NCBI GenBank assembly: GCA_954870475.1
Contig: OX940957.1
Coordinates: 40,866,181 to 40,930,180 of the forward strand
From: Euphrasia confusa
Taxonomy: Eukaryota > Streptophyta > Magnoliopsida > Lamiales > Orobanchaceae
DNA: 64,000 bases
Direction: 5' to 3'
The notes beneath the pieces are model-generated. The model did not search any database and was not told the origin of the DNA. It saw only the letters and a list, made by a program, of their open reading frames with translations. Both the position numbers and the translations under genes were made by a program. Below are positions 23,729 through 35,858 of the stretch, one piece after another (the stretch's first letter is position 1; each line of letters starts with the position of its first letter).

Positions 23729-26663
23729 TTTTTAAATAAATTAATTAATATACATGGCTAGTACCCAACCGTAGAGTAATAACTGTGTGCTTTATATAAT
23801 AAATAAAACTTAATAACCGTTATTTAAATTAATAAATTTCAAATAATATTAAATATAATACTCTTATTCATAATTAGAAAAAAACGAGTCGCTTAATTTT
23901 ATCGAAAATTTAACATTTTCACTTTATCAAAATTATCCCTTATATATACTCCTTTTCTCTCATATTTACTTATAGACATTTTTACTTTTTATTTTACAAA
24001 AAAAAATATGTTTATAAATTTAGAACGAAGGGAATATATATATAAGTAGTAATAGTTAATTTTAATATTTAAAATGGTTACTTATGTAGTGGTTGCATGT
24101 AAAATTTGCACTTTGAAATCATCAAAGCTTAAATTTCTCTTTGTATTGTCACAAAAAAATCATAAAATAAAAATATGTATTAGCAAAGTTTAATTTTAGT
24201 TTATTTTGCAAATTATGTAATTAATGTAACAAAAAAATAACTATCGTGTAAGCAAGAGAATATTGAAAAAGAAGTGTAAAATATTCATATATTAACAAAT
24301 AAAGCATTAATTAAATGCAATAGATTAAATTTGAATGGTACATAATTTTTTTCCAATTGAAGCTATTCATGTGATATAAGAAAAAGTTGAAGTGTGAGCA
24401 TATAATAAATTCGATCTTATATTAAATTGGAAAGTACGTAGGTGTATAAAGTTTTAAAGGCTAGCTCTTAATTATTTTATTTTTTTCATAAGTTCATGCA
24501 TTTTAATTGAAACACAATATAATATAATGATTTCATAAAAAAAAATATAATATCTCTTCATAATGTTAATCAATGTATAAAATTATAAAGTAAAACAAAT
24601 TATATACAAACTTTCGAATAAATATAATCAAACAATCTGTATATTATATAATCGGATTAATTACTTTTGCAAATGAAAATATTATGAAAATGCCAAAATA
24701 TTCACTATAAACAGAAAATTAAATGCAAAAGTGATAAGACAAAAATAGATATATAATATAAATTTTCGATAGTACGTTTTTTTTTTTTTTTTGTTTATAT
24801 TAAAATACTGAATTCTAAAATAAAAGTATTGAATATTTGAAATTCAAAAAATAAAAAATCTTTTTGTATTATTGACTTATGTTTTTTGTTAGAGATGAGA
24901 AACAATTGGTATTTGCATCTTAATTATAAGGACTCCAGTTGACTCAGTGACATAATTAATTTCCCTAACTAGTAAAAATATCCATCTAATTAATGTACTT
25001 CTTCATGCATCCTCAAATCGGGATTAATACATGATAAACCTTATTAATTCAACAAGTTTGTACATATTCCATTTTTTTTAAATCATACGATAATCAAACA
25101 ACGAACTCTAATGGTCGATATCGACTGATCAACATCCTTGTTACTTGTTAGTATCTCCCATGCAGTCAAATGATGGATTAATTTGATTCAATGATTTAAT
25201 GTATATTTTAAACGAAATATATAGTACCTCTACAAATTAAATCTTCATAAAAACCCTAAAATCACATTTCTATTCGATTAACCACATTTACCAATTTGGT
25301 GCCAAACCACAACACAAATTTAGGGTTCCACTTTTGCTCGCACACAGCCACTCTCAAGCAAAGCGTGTGTAATCCACGCTCCAATCAGATCCCATACCAC
25401 TGCGTGGACCACATCTTTGACGAGACAGCGACTGTTCAACTACCCCTTTCAAATACTAGCGCGTGCGTGACGCGCTTGAAGCCTCGTCTCGCTAGGGTTT
25501 CCTCGGGAGCGTATGGTGGGTCGTGATAAGCACCGCACCTTCCCGTCTCGCTGGCGAGATCTGATTGGCTGAAGATTTTAATTTATTATTAAAAATTAAA
25601 ATAATCATATAAATCGGAGATCTCTCTCTACTTCATTTCATTTTTTTCGTGTTTCTCTCTCTAAAACATTTTTCCTCTCACCACCGAAATTTCAAAACTA
25701 AACACTCGAAAGTATTTCTATTTTCGCTTGGCGCCCGAATTAGGCGGGGAAAAGTGCTCGGGCCACCCGGAGAATCCGTCCCGGACAGATCTTCGAGTTT
25801 TTATCCGAATGGCGATTGCCCACAGTGAGCTGTTTATTTCTGGGTAGGTTTTTGATCTGGTTTCCCGATTCGAATCGACGGTCGATATTATTAACTTTTT
25901 TTCACTGTTTACTGTTTTTGTTTTGTTTTTACTTGATTTGGTGGTAAATGTTTTTTTTCCTCCTTTTACTTTGGGAGATCTGTACGAACTAGGCTTTAGC
26001 TAGCTGATTTTTACCGTTGGGTTTTAGATTCAATTTTTTTTATGTTGTCGTTTTAATCATTCGTGTAGCCGTTTTGCTGATTCTCTACAGCTCGATGCGT
26101 GGCTGGGAAAGTTGTTTGCTCCATCGAACTAACCCGAGATTTATTATTCGATTCGATAAACCCTAATTTTTGGTTGGTGGAATTGAGGCGTGAAATTAAT
26201 TAACATATATACGCGGTTTAGTTATTGTTTCCGGTTACGATTATGGGTTTTAAGTTGATTTTAGAATGGGTTATTGTGAAGAGCCGCAACATCATTTTCT
26301 CTTTAAAGAAAACCCTAAAATCAATATACCTTATTTGGTGATGATCCAACGGCCGATTTACTTCCTATTTGGTGGGTTTAGCTGTTTGTTGATTGTATCG
26401 CATGCCGATATTCGATAAATGCAGTTGAGTTGACAGTGCTTTGGGATTGTTGGGGTAATTGTTAATTAGGGTTTTCAATTCGATGTAACATTTAGGGTTT
26501 CAACCGTATCGATAATCTTAATTCATGGTCTTTCAGGTACTTTGCATGAGCTTTGAGTGGATACAATCAAAGTGCAGGTGCTTTTTACCGTGATTTTATG
26601 TGCTGCTATTGGGAATGAGTAGTTATAGTTTGATTCACAGGACTTAGTTTGTTGTTGTTTTAG
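23729..26663. other. AT-rich spacer, then promoter and 5' leader of EMF1
   Basis: No gene seen from 23729 to about 25250. From about 25300 GC content rises. The CT-rich stretch at 25625-25685 (CTCTCTCT motifs) is typical of plant core promoters and leaders. The region 25690-26663 is probably 5' UTR. It likely includes one or more introns, because the first coding ATG at 26664 follows a TTTTAG acceptor-like sequence directly. Confidence 0.45.
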
Positions 26664-29600
26664 ATGGACAATAGTATTGTGGCAATGGAAGAAAGTCGAC
26701 CCTTAGGTGACTTTGGAGCTTCCGCATCAGAGTTAGGATCACTTGTTCAGATTAACTCGATAACTATTGACATTAGTGTTAGTGCTGCGGAAGAGATGGA
26801 ATCACAGAAACATGAGCATTTCTCATTACGGTAAGTTCTTCTTTTGTAGAGAGGATCAGTTTCTCATATAACTGTATGAAATTTGGAACTAACACAACAA
26901 ATACTGTATATATATTGTGTGTATATATGTGGATGCAGTGGTTTTGTAGATGGGATGAGGAAAAAGAATCCGAAGACATGTTTGCCTTTTGCATCACAAG
27001 ACAATGATGCTGATCCGATTGATTGTCTGCCTCCGTTAATCGTTCCTAGATTTAAATGGTGGCAGTGTTTGTACTGTGTTCCAGATATTGCCATGAAGAA
27101 GAGCACTGCAGAAATGTCAGAGAAAGTAAAAAATGACGAATTGTCAAATGGTATGTTGTGAATTGCATAGAATTTGAGCGCCTTTGACACGCGTAAATGT
27201 TGAAAATATTTTAAAAGTTGCCTGTTTATGATAATCATTTTAGAAGACAATTATGTTCAATATTAATTATTTTTTTAGCATTCCTAAATCCTAACTATAT
27301 ACGTGCTTTCTAGGCAATAAGCTTTCTTTGAGAGACGATGCAGATAATGAGAGAGAAGTAACCAGGTAAACTATCTTGAACTCTAATTTATAATTTGACT
27401 CGTTTACGTTTTTATTACTGTGGCGGTGTAGCATGTAGGGCGATTCAAATAGTAGGGCATCCCACATGAAATTGATCTTGATAATGCGGATGTCTTTTTT
27501 CTGTGCAAGCAGACCTAAAGAGAAAATAAACTTCCTGAATAAGGAAGCTGCAAATCCAAGTGGCAAGTCAAAGTCTAATCCACTCCAGATTACAGAGAAA
27601 CTTAATACCACATCCACAGCAGGTTAATTACTTGAATTTCGATAAAAAATTTCAACTTTATAAATCAAATGCAGTAATGCACAATTAATTGTTATAGGCT
27701 TCTTGTAAAAGATGAAATAACATCTTTCGTGTGTATCACAGATGATGAGCATCCTTTGGGCACAAACAATAAGTTATCTGGAAATGATGGCATTTTTAGT
27801 GCATTGAATCCTCATAGGAGAAAGCCAAAATTGCGTTCTCTGGCCGATATATTGGTGGACGTAAATAATATAGTTGGGCATAATCCAAAATCAGTGGATC
27901 TTACACCCAGTGAGATGGAACCAGTTTTAGGTCCTCAAATTGAGTCTAATGTTGCAGAAGCTTCTGGAAACCCTGAGAGGAAACTGAGGTTTTTTCCTGA
28001 AGAAAAAAATAGAGAACCACTAGGGGCAGTTTTTCCTAGTGAGGCTAAAAGAATCAGGGGCCTCATGTTAAACACTGAGAGAAAATGTAGGAGAGTTGGA
28101 ACTTCTGATACCGAATCCGAACGAGGTGCTTCTATGAGGCTGGATCAACGTACAAAGCAAAAAAAAAGTAAAGCTGTTGATATCAAGAGAAAGACGAAGA
28201 AGATCCAAGCTGAGAATTTACAGAAACGGGAGGCTGCTCGGGAGGCTAGTTTTGGTAAGTTCGGTGAAATGGGGGCATATTTTAGGAGTATTTTATATGG
28301 GCATCAAGTGCAGAGAATCTCTGATGTTTCTAATAAGAAGAAATTTGAAGTTGAAGCTGATGGAGATACTGAGGTGCCTAATGACGAGGTTGTCTTGGAC
28401 CTTTCGCTCGACAGCTATAGAGGCATTCCAGATTTGAACGTGGCATTAAACCAGAAAAGTGATCAGATGGATGAAGAGCAGTTTTCTGCAGTTTCCGAGA
28501 AGGGAAATTCGCCTCTGCACAAGACTTTGGTAAATATTTTTCACTTTAGTATTAAAATCTTATGGCAATTCTTTGTTAATTGAATCTCAGTTTATAGCCA
28601 TTATTGCACATAATTATACAGTCCTAATTTATGTTTACAAATACAGTACATGATTTAAAATTAGATATTCAAATCTAATTATCAATCAAAAAGTGGCAAA
28701 TCTAATTAGTTTTTTTTTTCTCTCTCTCAATTTTTCCAGGATGCCTCTGCGATCAGCACTAAAGAAAAAACCAGAGAAGATAAACGTAAATCAAGACTTG
28801 CCAAGCCGCCAAAAAAGGACAGCAATATTGAACTCGGAGCATCAGATCATGATATACTAGAAATAGTTGAGTTATTGGCAAGAAACCAACACGAAAGAGC
28901 ACTCGGAAATTCAAAAGGACATTTCAATACAAACACACCAGTAAGTTTTAGTCCACTCCATGTTGACAAACATCCCGACACGATTAATTTTCCTCCGGCG
29001 AAAAGGAGAAGTGTTTTAACTGTGCCAAGTAGAAATACGGGGTTCGAGCAAAATAACGTTTCCCCGAAGTTCCAACCATTTATAAAAAGTCATCCGGACA
29101 CGACAAGACCGAATAAAGGCCAATTTAGTTTGTTATCTTCATCTAAACCGGCTCAACAGAGGAAAACACAGTATCCGACATCAAGATCGGCCGAACTACT
29201 ATGGCCTCCTACTATAAGCGAGCCCTATAAAAATTCTCACCAGACAAATAGTACGGGTGTACATTTATTATCCAATCAGCGGCATACAGGAAAAACCATC
29301 TGCGACACGAATGATGTTCAGGACAAAACAGCTATGACAAAAGAGGAGAGGATGTTTTCGGGCTCTAAATCCACAGGGTCTTTGGATCCTTACTTGAATG
29401 ATACAATTCCAGCCATGCAGTTGTTGTCTTTGATGGACCCTCAAGTTCTGTCGGGTTCTTCAGTTGAAGTAGGCAGCACAAAGCCATGCACTCAGCGTGC
29501 ACAAATAAATGGAAAGGAAAATCACAATTTCCTTGGTAAATCGTTTTTTCCACAGAGTAGCAATCTGAAGGTCGACGCTTGTGGGCCACACTACGGTGTT

Positions 29601-29976
29601 TATAGTTTTGGTGAAAGCTCGAGGAAAGTTTCGTCTTATTTACAAGGTAAGATCTTTCTTTCTTGATTTGTTAACAATCTTTGTTTATTTATTTTTTTTT
29701 AAAACAATTGAAGGGCAAGGGCTTTTGGAGGTCGGAAAGACAAAAGCCAATCCTTTGAAGCGGTCAAATGGATTCGCGATTCCACCAGCAAGAAGTGATT
29801 TGGCGTTAGGTGTTTGCACACTCAATCGGAACCCAGCTGAGTTCAGCTTTGTCGATTCACGAAATGAGTTCACCATAAGTTCCAAAGATTTGAGGCCTAG
29901 AAAGAGGACTGCGTCGAAAGAGAAATCACGATTGGTGAATGGGGAGGGAAGGCAGAGACCAAGGATGAAAAAATGA
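26664..29976 (+). CDS. EMF1: EMBRYONIC FLOWER 1 (EMF1)-like Polycomb-associated protein
   Basis: Seven exons, all in phase: 26664-26830, 26939-27150, 27314-27365, 27513-27622, 27742-28529, 28740-29646, 29714-29976; 832 residues, shorter than the roughly 1,100 of Arabidopsis. The N-terminal block FVDGMRKKNPKTCLPFA and the block LPPLIVPRFKWWQC are family hallmarks. So are the basic segment HRRKPKLRSLADIL and the block DILEIVELLARNQHERAL. The rest is low-complexity and basic, ending in KRTASKEKSRLV and RPRMKK, consistent with nuclear localisation. EMF1 is a plant-specific chromatin protein that works with PRC2/PRC1 at H3K27me3-marked loci and holds floral genes off during vegetative growth. No enzymatic domain is present, as expected. 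Identification rests on the conserved blocks, since the family is otherwise poorly conserved. Confidence 0.86.
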
Positions 29977-31282
29977 GAGCCACATAGGTTCAAAACATTG
30001 ATATAAGAATATAAGATACTGTATGATGTTTGTATGGCTATTTCTCCAAGTGTTTCGACGCTTGTATTTATCTTGAGATTGATCGATATATTGTACTATA
30101 CACATATCGGCTTACTGGTGTTACTTGCACAACCTTGAGTTGATGTAATAATTCATAATAAAAATTGATATCTTTGTTTGAACTAATTTGTATCAATTTT
30201 TTCATACAAATCGTTACTGTATTATATGTATCGTATGGTAGTAGTATTTATGTATATTTTTCAGTATTATTGGATTTAATATAAAATATTCATTGTGAAC
30301 TTAGGAATGCTATATTATCGTAAAATTAATTATTCATTTTTTTTAAATGAAAAAAAAAAGTAGAGTTGTCTCAAGACTCTCAACCATTCAACCGATGAAT
30401 GATTTACGTTTTTTAACTTTGAAGTTATTCTCAAAATATGACCAGTCTTGTTCATACAAATAACATATGAACGAATAAAAATACTCAAAATTAATCATAA
30501 TAATTTTGATATCAACCTTTTTGCCACATTATCTTAAGATAATACAAGTACATCATATTACTATTATTATAGTTTATTGACACCCACTCCATCACACTTT
30601 ACTAGTCAATGATGGACACTTCACACTCTAACCGCAAACGTATTGTAATCTACTTTAGGAAAAATGAAATCTACAAAACAAGTTATAAACGTGTTCAATA
30701 ATGCCACATTAGTGCAACAAGTTATAGTACAACATCAAGATCGCATTTTTAGAAAGAGAAAAAAACCTGTTATACACACACACATTGTACACGAGATCAA
30801 GAAATTTTAAAGCTGATTTTCCATGAGTAATTGCTAAATAATTTTATTACTCTATCTGGCCCCTTTTCCTAATTTCCAGTAATACAAGATTCCTCTTCTC
30901 TCTCTCATGTGATTTGGTTTTTTGGTTTTGCCTCTGATATTCTCCACACACAAAACACACACACACACGTTTTTTTCCTGTATTTTCAAGATTCGAAAAA
31001 CCACACTCAACTCGGCCACGCTCTGAAAAAGACAATCTTGGTTCGAATCCAAATTCTTTCTGGGTTGTGAAAAAAGGTAATTTAATTTCAATCCTTTTTT
31101 ATTTGCACTGTTCGAGCTTCGAATCTGGTTCATGGGTTTTGAAGTGTTCATCTTTTTTGAGTAAAGTTTTGATTTTTATTGGATAAATCTGCGGTCTCTG
31201 AATCTATGCTGTTAGGTTAGGAGAGAAGAAATAAAATTCGAATTTAATTATTCGATTTTTGAATGGTCTTTTGTTTCAGGAT
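29977..31282. other. EMF1 3' region, spacer and IRX9H leader
   Basis: 29977-30200 is probably EMF1 3' UTR with AATAAAAATT. AT-rich spacer follows to about 30750. A leader-like region of IRX9H starts near 30900. A likely 5'-UTR intron runs from GGTAATTT at about 31077 to TTTCAG at 31279. CA repeats sit at 30774-30785 and 30957-30968. Confidence 0.45.
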
Positions 31283-31339
31283 ATGTCCGAGGATAAAAAG
31301 TTTGCAACTTTTATCCTCCGAGCTGTGAACAGTGATTAA
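31283..31339 (+). promoter_or_regulatory. Upstream ORF overlapping a strong hairpin in the IRX9H leader
   Basis: An ATG at 31283 opens an 18-codon frame (MSEDKKFATFILRAVNSD) ending at TAA 31337-31339, about 190 bases before the IRX9H start. Within it, 31289-31302 and 31306-31318 form a stem of 13 pairs (GAGGATAAAAAGTT against AACTTTTATCCTC) with one bulged A and a 3-base loop. Shorter upstream frames follow. A role in translational control is inference. Confidence 0.45.
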
Positions 31340-31530
31340 TCACTGTATAGTTTAACTGTTAGTATCAATGTGAAGAAACAGAGCAAATTCCTCTGTCAGA
31401 TAGCAATGGTATAGTTATAGTTAGATTTTGCTCGATTTTCCGGTTTCGGTTGGCTGGATTTATCGATATGTTAGAGGGATGAATGCTCGTTGTTAAAGGG
31501 TTCTAGTCGAAAAATATTACAGTATACTTG

Positions 31531-32884
31531 ATGGCTTCGATTAGAAGAGTTTTATCCCCAGTCCCTCGTCCCGGTTCTTTGATGAACGGCGAAGCGTGTC
31601 AATCCTCTTCCCCTTTATCGAAACCTTCCTCGAATAGTCAAAACTACCCTTCACACAGCGGCCTATTAGACCACGTTCTCAGCCTTCTCTCGCAAAGGTC
31701 TTCTCGAACGAAGCTCAAGGGACAAATTTGGAGGCGGGCTTTCTTGCATTTCTTGATGTGCTTTCTCGTAGGCGCCTTTCTCGGGCTCAGCCCGTTTCTA
31801 CCGACGATGAACATGTCCTTAAACAACATAGTCTCCAAGCAGCAGGTTTTTGATTTCGAGCCCCCTCAACCGCCCGCGAAAAACGAGACTCTCGGTGACA
31901 GCATTTCTTCGAACGAGAACCCTACTCCAGAACAAGAAACTTCTGATGTGGCTTCCGATAAGCTTCTGATCGTTGTGACGCCGACACATGGCGGATCGCT
32001 TCAGGTGCATTATCTGAGCCGTTTGGTTCACACGTTGAGGCTGGTCCCACATCCTGTTCTGTGGATTGTAGTCGAGATGAATACTCAGTCTGTGGAAATA
32101 GCCGAATTATTGAGGAACACTGGTGTTATTATGTACAGACATCTGGTGTGTATTAGGAAGAACTCGACTGGGATAATGGATAAAAGCTCGCTCTTGAGAA
32201 ACGTGGCCATCTCACACATAGAGACCCACCGGCTCGATGGGATTGTCTACTTTGCTGACGATGACAGGATTTATTCGACTGAGATTTTCGTGGAAATGAG
32301 AAAAATCAGGTATTCGTTCGCTGTATTATTGATTTTATGTTCGATTGGGTGCAATTGTAATATTTAAAAAACTCAAGGGGTGTAACTGTAATTTATAAAT
32401 GCAGTCGGGTTGGGACATGGGCAGTGGCGAAGTTGGAGGCGAGCAGAGGCGAAATCTTCTTGGAGGGTCCCGTTTGTAACGGCTCCCAAGTGATGGGATG
32501 GCACGTAAGTCGGACGGAGAAAAGATTCCGAAGATTCCATGCTGACATGTCGGGTTTCGCCTTCAACAGCACCATGTTATGGGATACAAAGACATGGCAC
32601 CGGCCTACAATCGAGCCTATTAGGCAGCTCGAGACTGTGAAAGAAGATATGCAAGTGAGTTTGGTAACTACTATTTTGTTTCTTGATCAAGTTTGTGATT
32701 GCTTACAAATTTATATTCTGTTTTCCAGGCGAGTGCGTTCATCGAGCAAGTTGTGCAGGATGAAAGTCAAATGGAATGTTTCTCGATGATCATGGTTTGG
32801 CTTCATGCTGCGGACTCGCACTCGTATCGTAGTAACTGGTTCACAAGCAATAATAATTCGGGCTCTATCGTTCCACTTGAGTGA
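31531..32884 (+). CDS. IRX9H: Probable glucuronoxylan xylosyltransferase IRX9H (GT43)
   Basis: Three exons in phase: 31531-32309, 32405-32654, 32729-32884; 394 residues. It starts MASIRRVLSPVPRPGSLMNG, the characteristic IRX9H/I9H N-terminus. A single transmembrane segment (about residues 70-95, FLHFLMCFLVGAFLGLSPFL) makes it a type II Golgi protein. The GT43 catalytic region begins at LLIVVTPTHGG. It has the metal/UDP-binding acidic motif in YFADDDRIYS and conserved GPVCNGSQVMGWH and FHADMSGFAFN. The C-terminal ECFSMIMVWLHA holds the usual glutamate. GT43 proteins act with IRX10/IRX14 in xylan backbone elongation. IRX9-type members may be structural rather than catalytic, which the sequence cannot decide. 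Converges with the calmodulin-like gene. Confidence 0.92.
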
Positions 32885-33441
32885 ACTCTAGCCTTTTTTT
32901 TTTGTAATCAGGTCGAACCTCAAGGGTATTTTCGTAATTATCCCTAAATATTACTACAATGATCAAGAAGAGTGAAAAACGACGAATGGTTTCATCTTGT
33001 TTTTTTGTCGTGCAGGGAAGGGAAGCTTCGTGTTGGCACATCAATTGTATATCGTTTCTGTACAGCCGCTGATGATGATACTATTCCTATCTCGTCGTCT
33101 GGTTCAAAGAGTGGCCAATGATCTCCGAATGCATTATCATCTGGCCTTTAGTAGCAGCTCTTCGTTTACGTTTTCTTCTTTTTTTTTCCTTTCGATTTTT
33201 GTCGAATCTGTAGTCTACTCGACACATTGTTTGCTATTTTTTTGACCTTTGTCTGCAAGGGAGGATATATGCTATTTTTCACTTGCTATCAATGTTAAAA
33301 AGATGTGATTTTTATCTGTATTTTGTCGAAACATCCGAGACGACGCTACAAGCAGTTCGTTACTATCCTTATTACACGACTAGGAAGTAAGAAAGAAAAA
33401 CGCGTAAAAACGCAGATGCAAAGAGATCGACTTCTGCAAGT
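32885..33441. other. Convergent 3' regions of IRX9H and the calmodulin-like gene
   Basis: Contains a CTCAAGGGTATTTTCGTAAT motif near 32918 that belongs to a dispersed repeat seen again in later introns. The short frame at 32997-33245 shows no family resemblance. Confidence 0.45.
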
Positions 33442-34850
33442 TCACTTGGCGAGCATCAGCCTCTTGAATTCGTCGAAGCTGACCTTGCCATCGCCATCCA
33501 AATCAGCTCTCTGAATCATCTCGATCACTTCCTCATCTGTTACCACCTGCCCTAAGCCTCTCAACAAATCACGAAGCTGCGAAAACAAAAGAAAAAAAAG
33601 TCAGGGACCGATGATTACGAAACACACCCGAAACGAGAAGAGACGAAAAGAACAGAACAGAACAGAGGAACTCTGTTTTTCAAAAAACAGAACACAACCA
33701 AAGTAGGAAAAAATGTACCTCTCCGGCAGAGATGAAGCCGTCTTGATCTTTATCGATGGCAGTGAAAGCTTCCAGAAGGGATTCATCCGAGTCGGGATCC
33801 TTCACAAGTAGCTAGTTAGTACTAATCGATCGCAAAAACAGTTAAAAATCGAACGAATGAAAGATCGATTTGGGCCTACCTGATCAAGTCCAATAGCCAT
33901 CAAGTTCAAGAACTCGGGAAAGTCGATGACCCCGTTTTTATCAGCATCGGCAGTGGCGATCATTTTCTGCAGTTCGGCTTCCGTAGGGTTCTGCCCGAGC
34001 GCCTTCATCACTGCCCCCAACTCGTTCGACGTGATAACACCTGTGATCGAATAGAAAATCGATCGAATTCAACTCAGATGAAACTGAAAATCAACAACAA
34101 CAAATTCAAGAAACCGCTCACTCGACAGCCTCGTTTTTTGCTTTTCGGACTGCCCAAACGTAAAATCCAAGAAAATCGAACTCATTTTGTGCACATCAAA
34201 GATCGAATGCAGTACAGTCTATACAGATGAATCAAAGCATGATACAAGAAACCGAGCACTCAAAATCCAAGAAAATCGAAATCGTTTTCTAGCTATATAA
34301 ATTTAGAAAGAGAATTCAAATAAAAAATCGATCGAATTCAACACAGATGAATCAACAACACATTTCAAGAAACCGAGCACTCAAGGCCTCGATTTTTCCC
34401 TTTTTCAATTGGCCAAACATAAAATCCAAGAAAATCGAACTCATTTTCGAATGCAACAGTCCATACAGATGAATCAAAGCACGATACTGATGAAACTGAA
34501 AATCAACAACAGATTCAAGAAACAGAGCACGCTCGATCAACGCCTCGTTTTTTCCTTTTCCGGATTTGCCAAAAGTAAAATCCAAGAAAATCGAACTCAT
34601 TTTGTATACATATTCCCACCAAAGATCGAATGCAATACAGTCTATACAGATGAATCAAAGCATGATACAAGAAACCGAGCACTCAGAATCCATGAAAATC
34701 GAACTCGTTTTTATAGCTATATGAATTCAGAAAGAGAAGAAGCAAATTAAAGCACGAGGAATAGAAATGAATACCGTCGCCATTCTTATCGTAGATTTCG
34801 AACAGCTCCTTGAAAGTCGCGATCTGCTCGTTGCTCATCTTATCCGCCAT
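33442..34850 (-). CDS. Calmodulin-like protein with four EF-hands
   Basis: Four exons on the minus strand, in phase: 34775-34850, 33880-34040, 33719-33799, 33442-33576; 150 residues, the calmodulin length. It starts MADKMSNEQIATFKELFEIY. The EF-hand loops are DKNGDGVITSNE, DADKNGVIDFPE, DKDQDGFISAGE and DLDGDGKVSFDE. All have Asp at position 1, Gly at 6 and Glu at 12, so all four should bind Ca2+. Compared with true calmodulin the sequence is clearly diverged (for example MAIGLDQDPDSDESLLEAF in the linker), so it is a CML Ca2+ sensor. Intron 1 is 734 bases and made mostly of tandem repeats. It is divergent from VTE1, about 1 kb away. Confidence 0.93.
34081..34740. repeat. Degenerate tandem repeat filling intron 1 of the calmodulin-like gene
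   Basis: About 2.5-3 copies of a unit of roughly 240 bases. Copies 34081-34320 and 34492-34735 match closely. A shorter, more diverged copy lies at about 34330-34491. Shared words include AAAATCCAAGAAAATCGAA, CAGATGAATCAAAGCA and AAGAAACCGAGCACTCA. The coding exons on both sides are intact. Confidence 0.7.
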
Positions 34851-34927
34851 TGTCGACTTATCAGAGCAGAGAAAAACCCTCTAAGTTGAATTGATGTTTC
34901 GTAATTCCTCTTGGGTTTGGGGTTTGT

Positions 34928-34937
34928 GTATATATAG
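34928..34937 (-). promoter_or_regulatory. Probable TATA box of the calmodulin-like gene
   Basis: CTATATATAC on the minus strand, about 80 bases before the ATG at 34850, followed downstream by a purine/pyrimidine-biased leader. Confidence 0.5.
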
Positions 34938-35251
34938 AGGGAGGGAGAGGGAGAGAGACTCTGCTTGCATGCGCATGTATGGTGTGTACAGTTCTTTCGG
35001 TACGGTTCGCGCTTTTAAGCGAGACGTTTTTTTGGGGACGTTTTTTTGTATAAACTGAAGGAACCGGAGGATATGTGATCGGAGAGACGATGAGATTAAC
35101 TGCCTGGGAGTTATTTATAACTGAGAATAGTTTTATGTATTTTCTCTTTTTTTAACTTTCTTGAAAATGGATTGACTACGAATTTATATAATTAATTAAT
35201 ACTATAGTGAAATATATGGACTATATTCACTCTATTTCAAATTAATTGTTA

Positions 35252-35512
35252 CTCCCTCGGTCCAAAGACAGTTGTCATACTTTCCTTTTTGGAGTGTCCA
35301 ACAATAGTTGACACACCCCAAAAAAGGAAATAATTATTCTAACTTTTTGATTTTAATATACAATTTTATTCTACTTTACCTACCTACTTTTTAAACTTTA
35401 CTCACAACTACTTTACTTTTCACTTTACTTTTTAATAAAAAAAATAAAAAATAATAATTTTCTTAAACTCCGTGTCCAGCAAAGTATGACATCTATTAAT
35501 GGCCGGAGGGAG
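35252..35512. mobile_element. Stowaway-like MITE
   Basis: The 261-bp element begins CTCCCTCGGTCCAAAGACAG and ends with the partly inverted GGCCGGAGGGAG, flanked by TA on both sides (35250-35251 and 35513-35514). CTCCCTC termini plus a TA duplication identify Stowaway, a non-autonomous Tc1/mariner MITE. It sits between the divergent calmodulin-like and VTE1 genes, so it may influence either promoter. Confidence 0.85.
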
Positions 35513-35858
35513 TACATTTTATATAAAAATTACACAAAAATAAATGAATTAAAAACCCAGAAAATGAAAATAAATAAATAAAATAGTTATAACTTATAAT
35601 TAGTCATAAAATAATTAATAATAATAACAATTATTATTATAATTAAGAAAATAAACTCAATTAAAAAATGAATTTGTTTAATTATAAAAATAAAATTATT
35701 TTGTAAAATACAAAATTTGGCCACGCAATCAGCATTCAGCATCTGTTGCTGGCTCGCTCTCCGCCAGTCCGCCGTGCCACTGCCACCACCATAAAAATCC
35801 GCACGCAGTCACACACTCGGACTCGGTTGCCCAACAGAAATAATCTCACCCTTCACCC

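Noticed and set aside
26883..27161. 92-codon frame considered as a separate gene
   Set aside because: It is EMF1 exon 2 read from within the upstream intron; the family motifs and splice phases place it inside EMF1.
32997..33514. Short plus-strand frames after IRX9H
   Set aside because: They lie in the 3' region and over the antisense of the calmodulin-like gene, with no domain resemblance.
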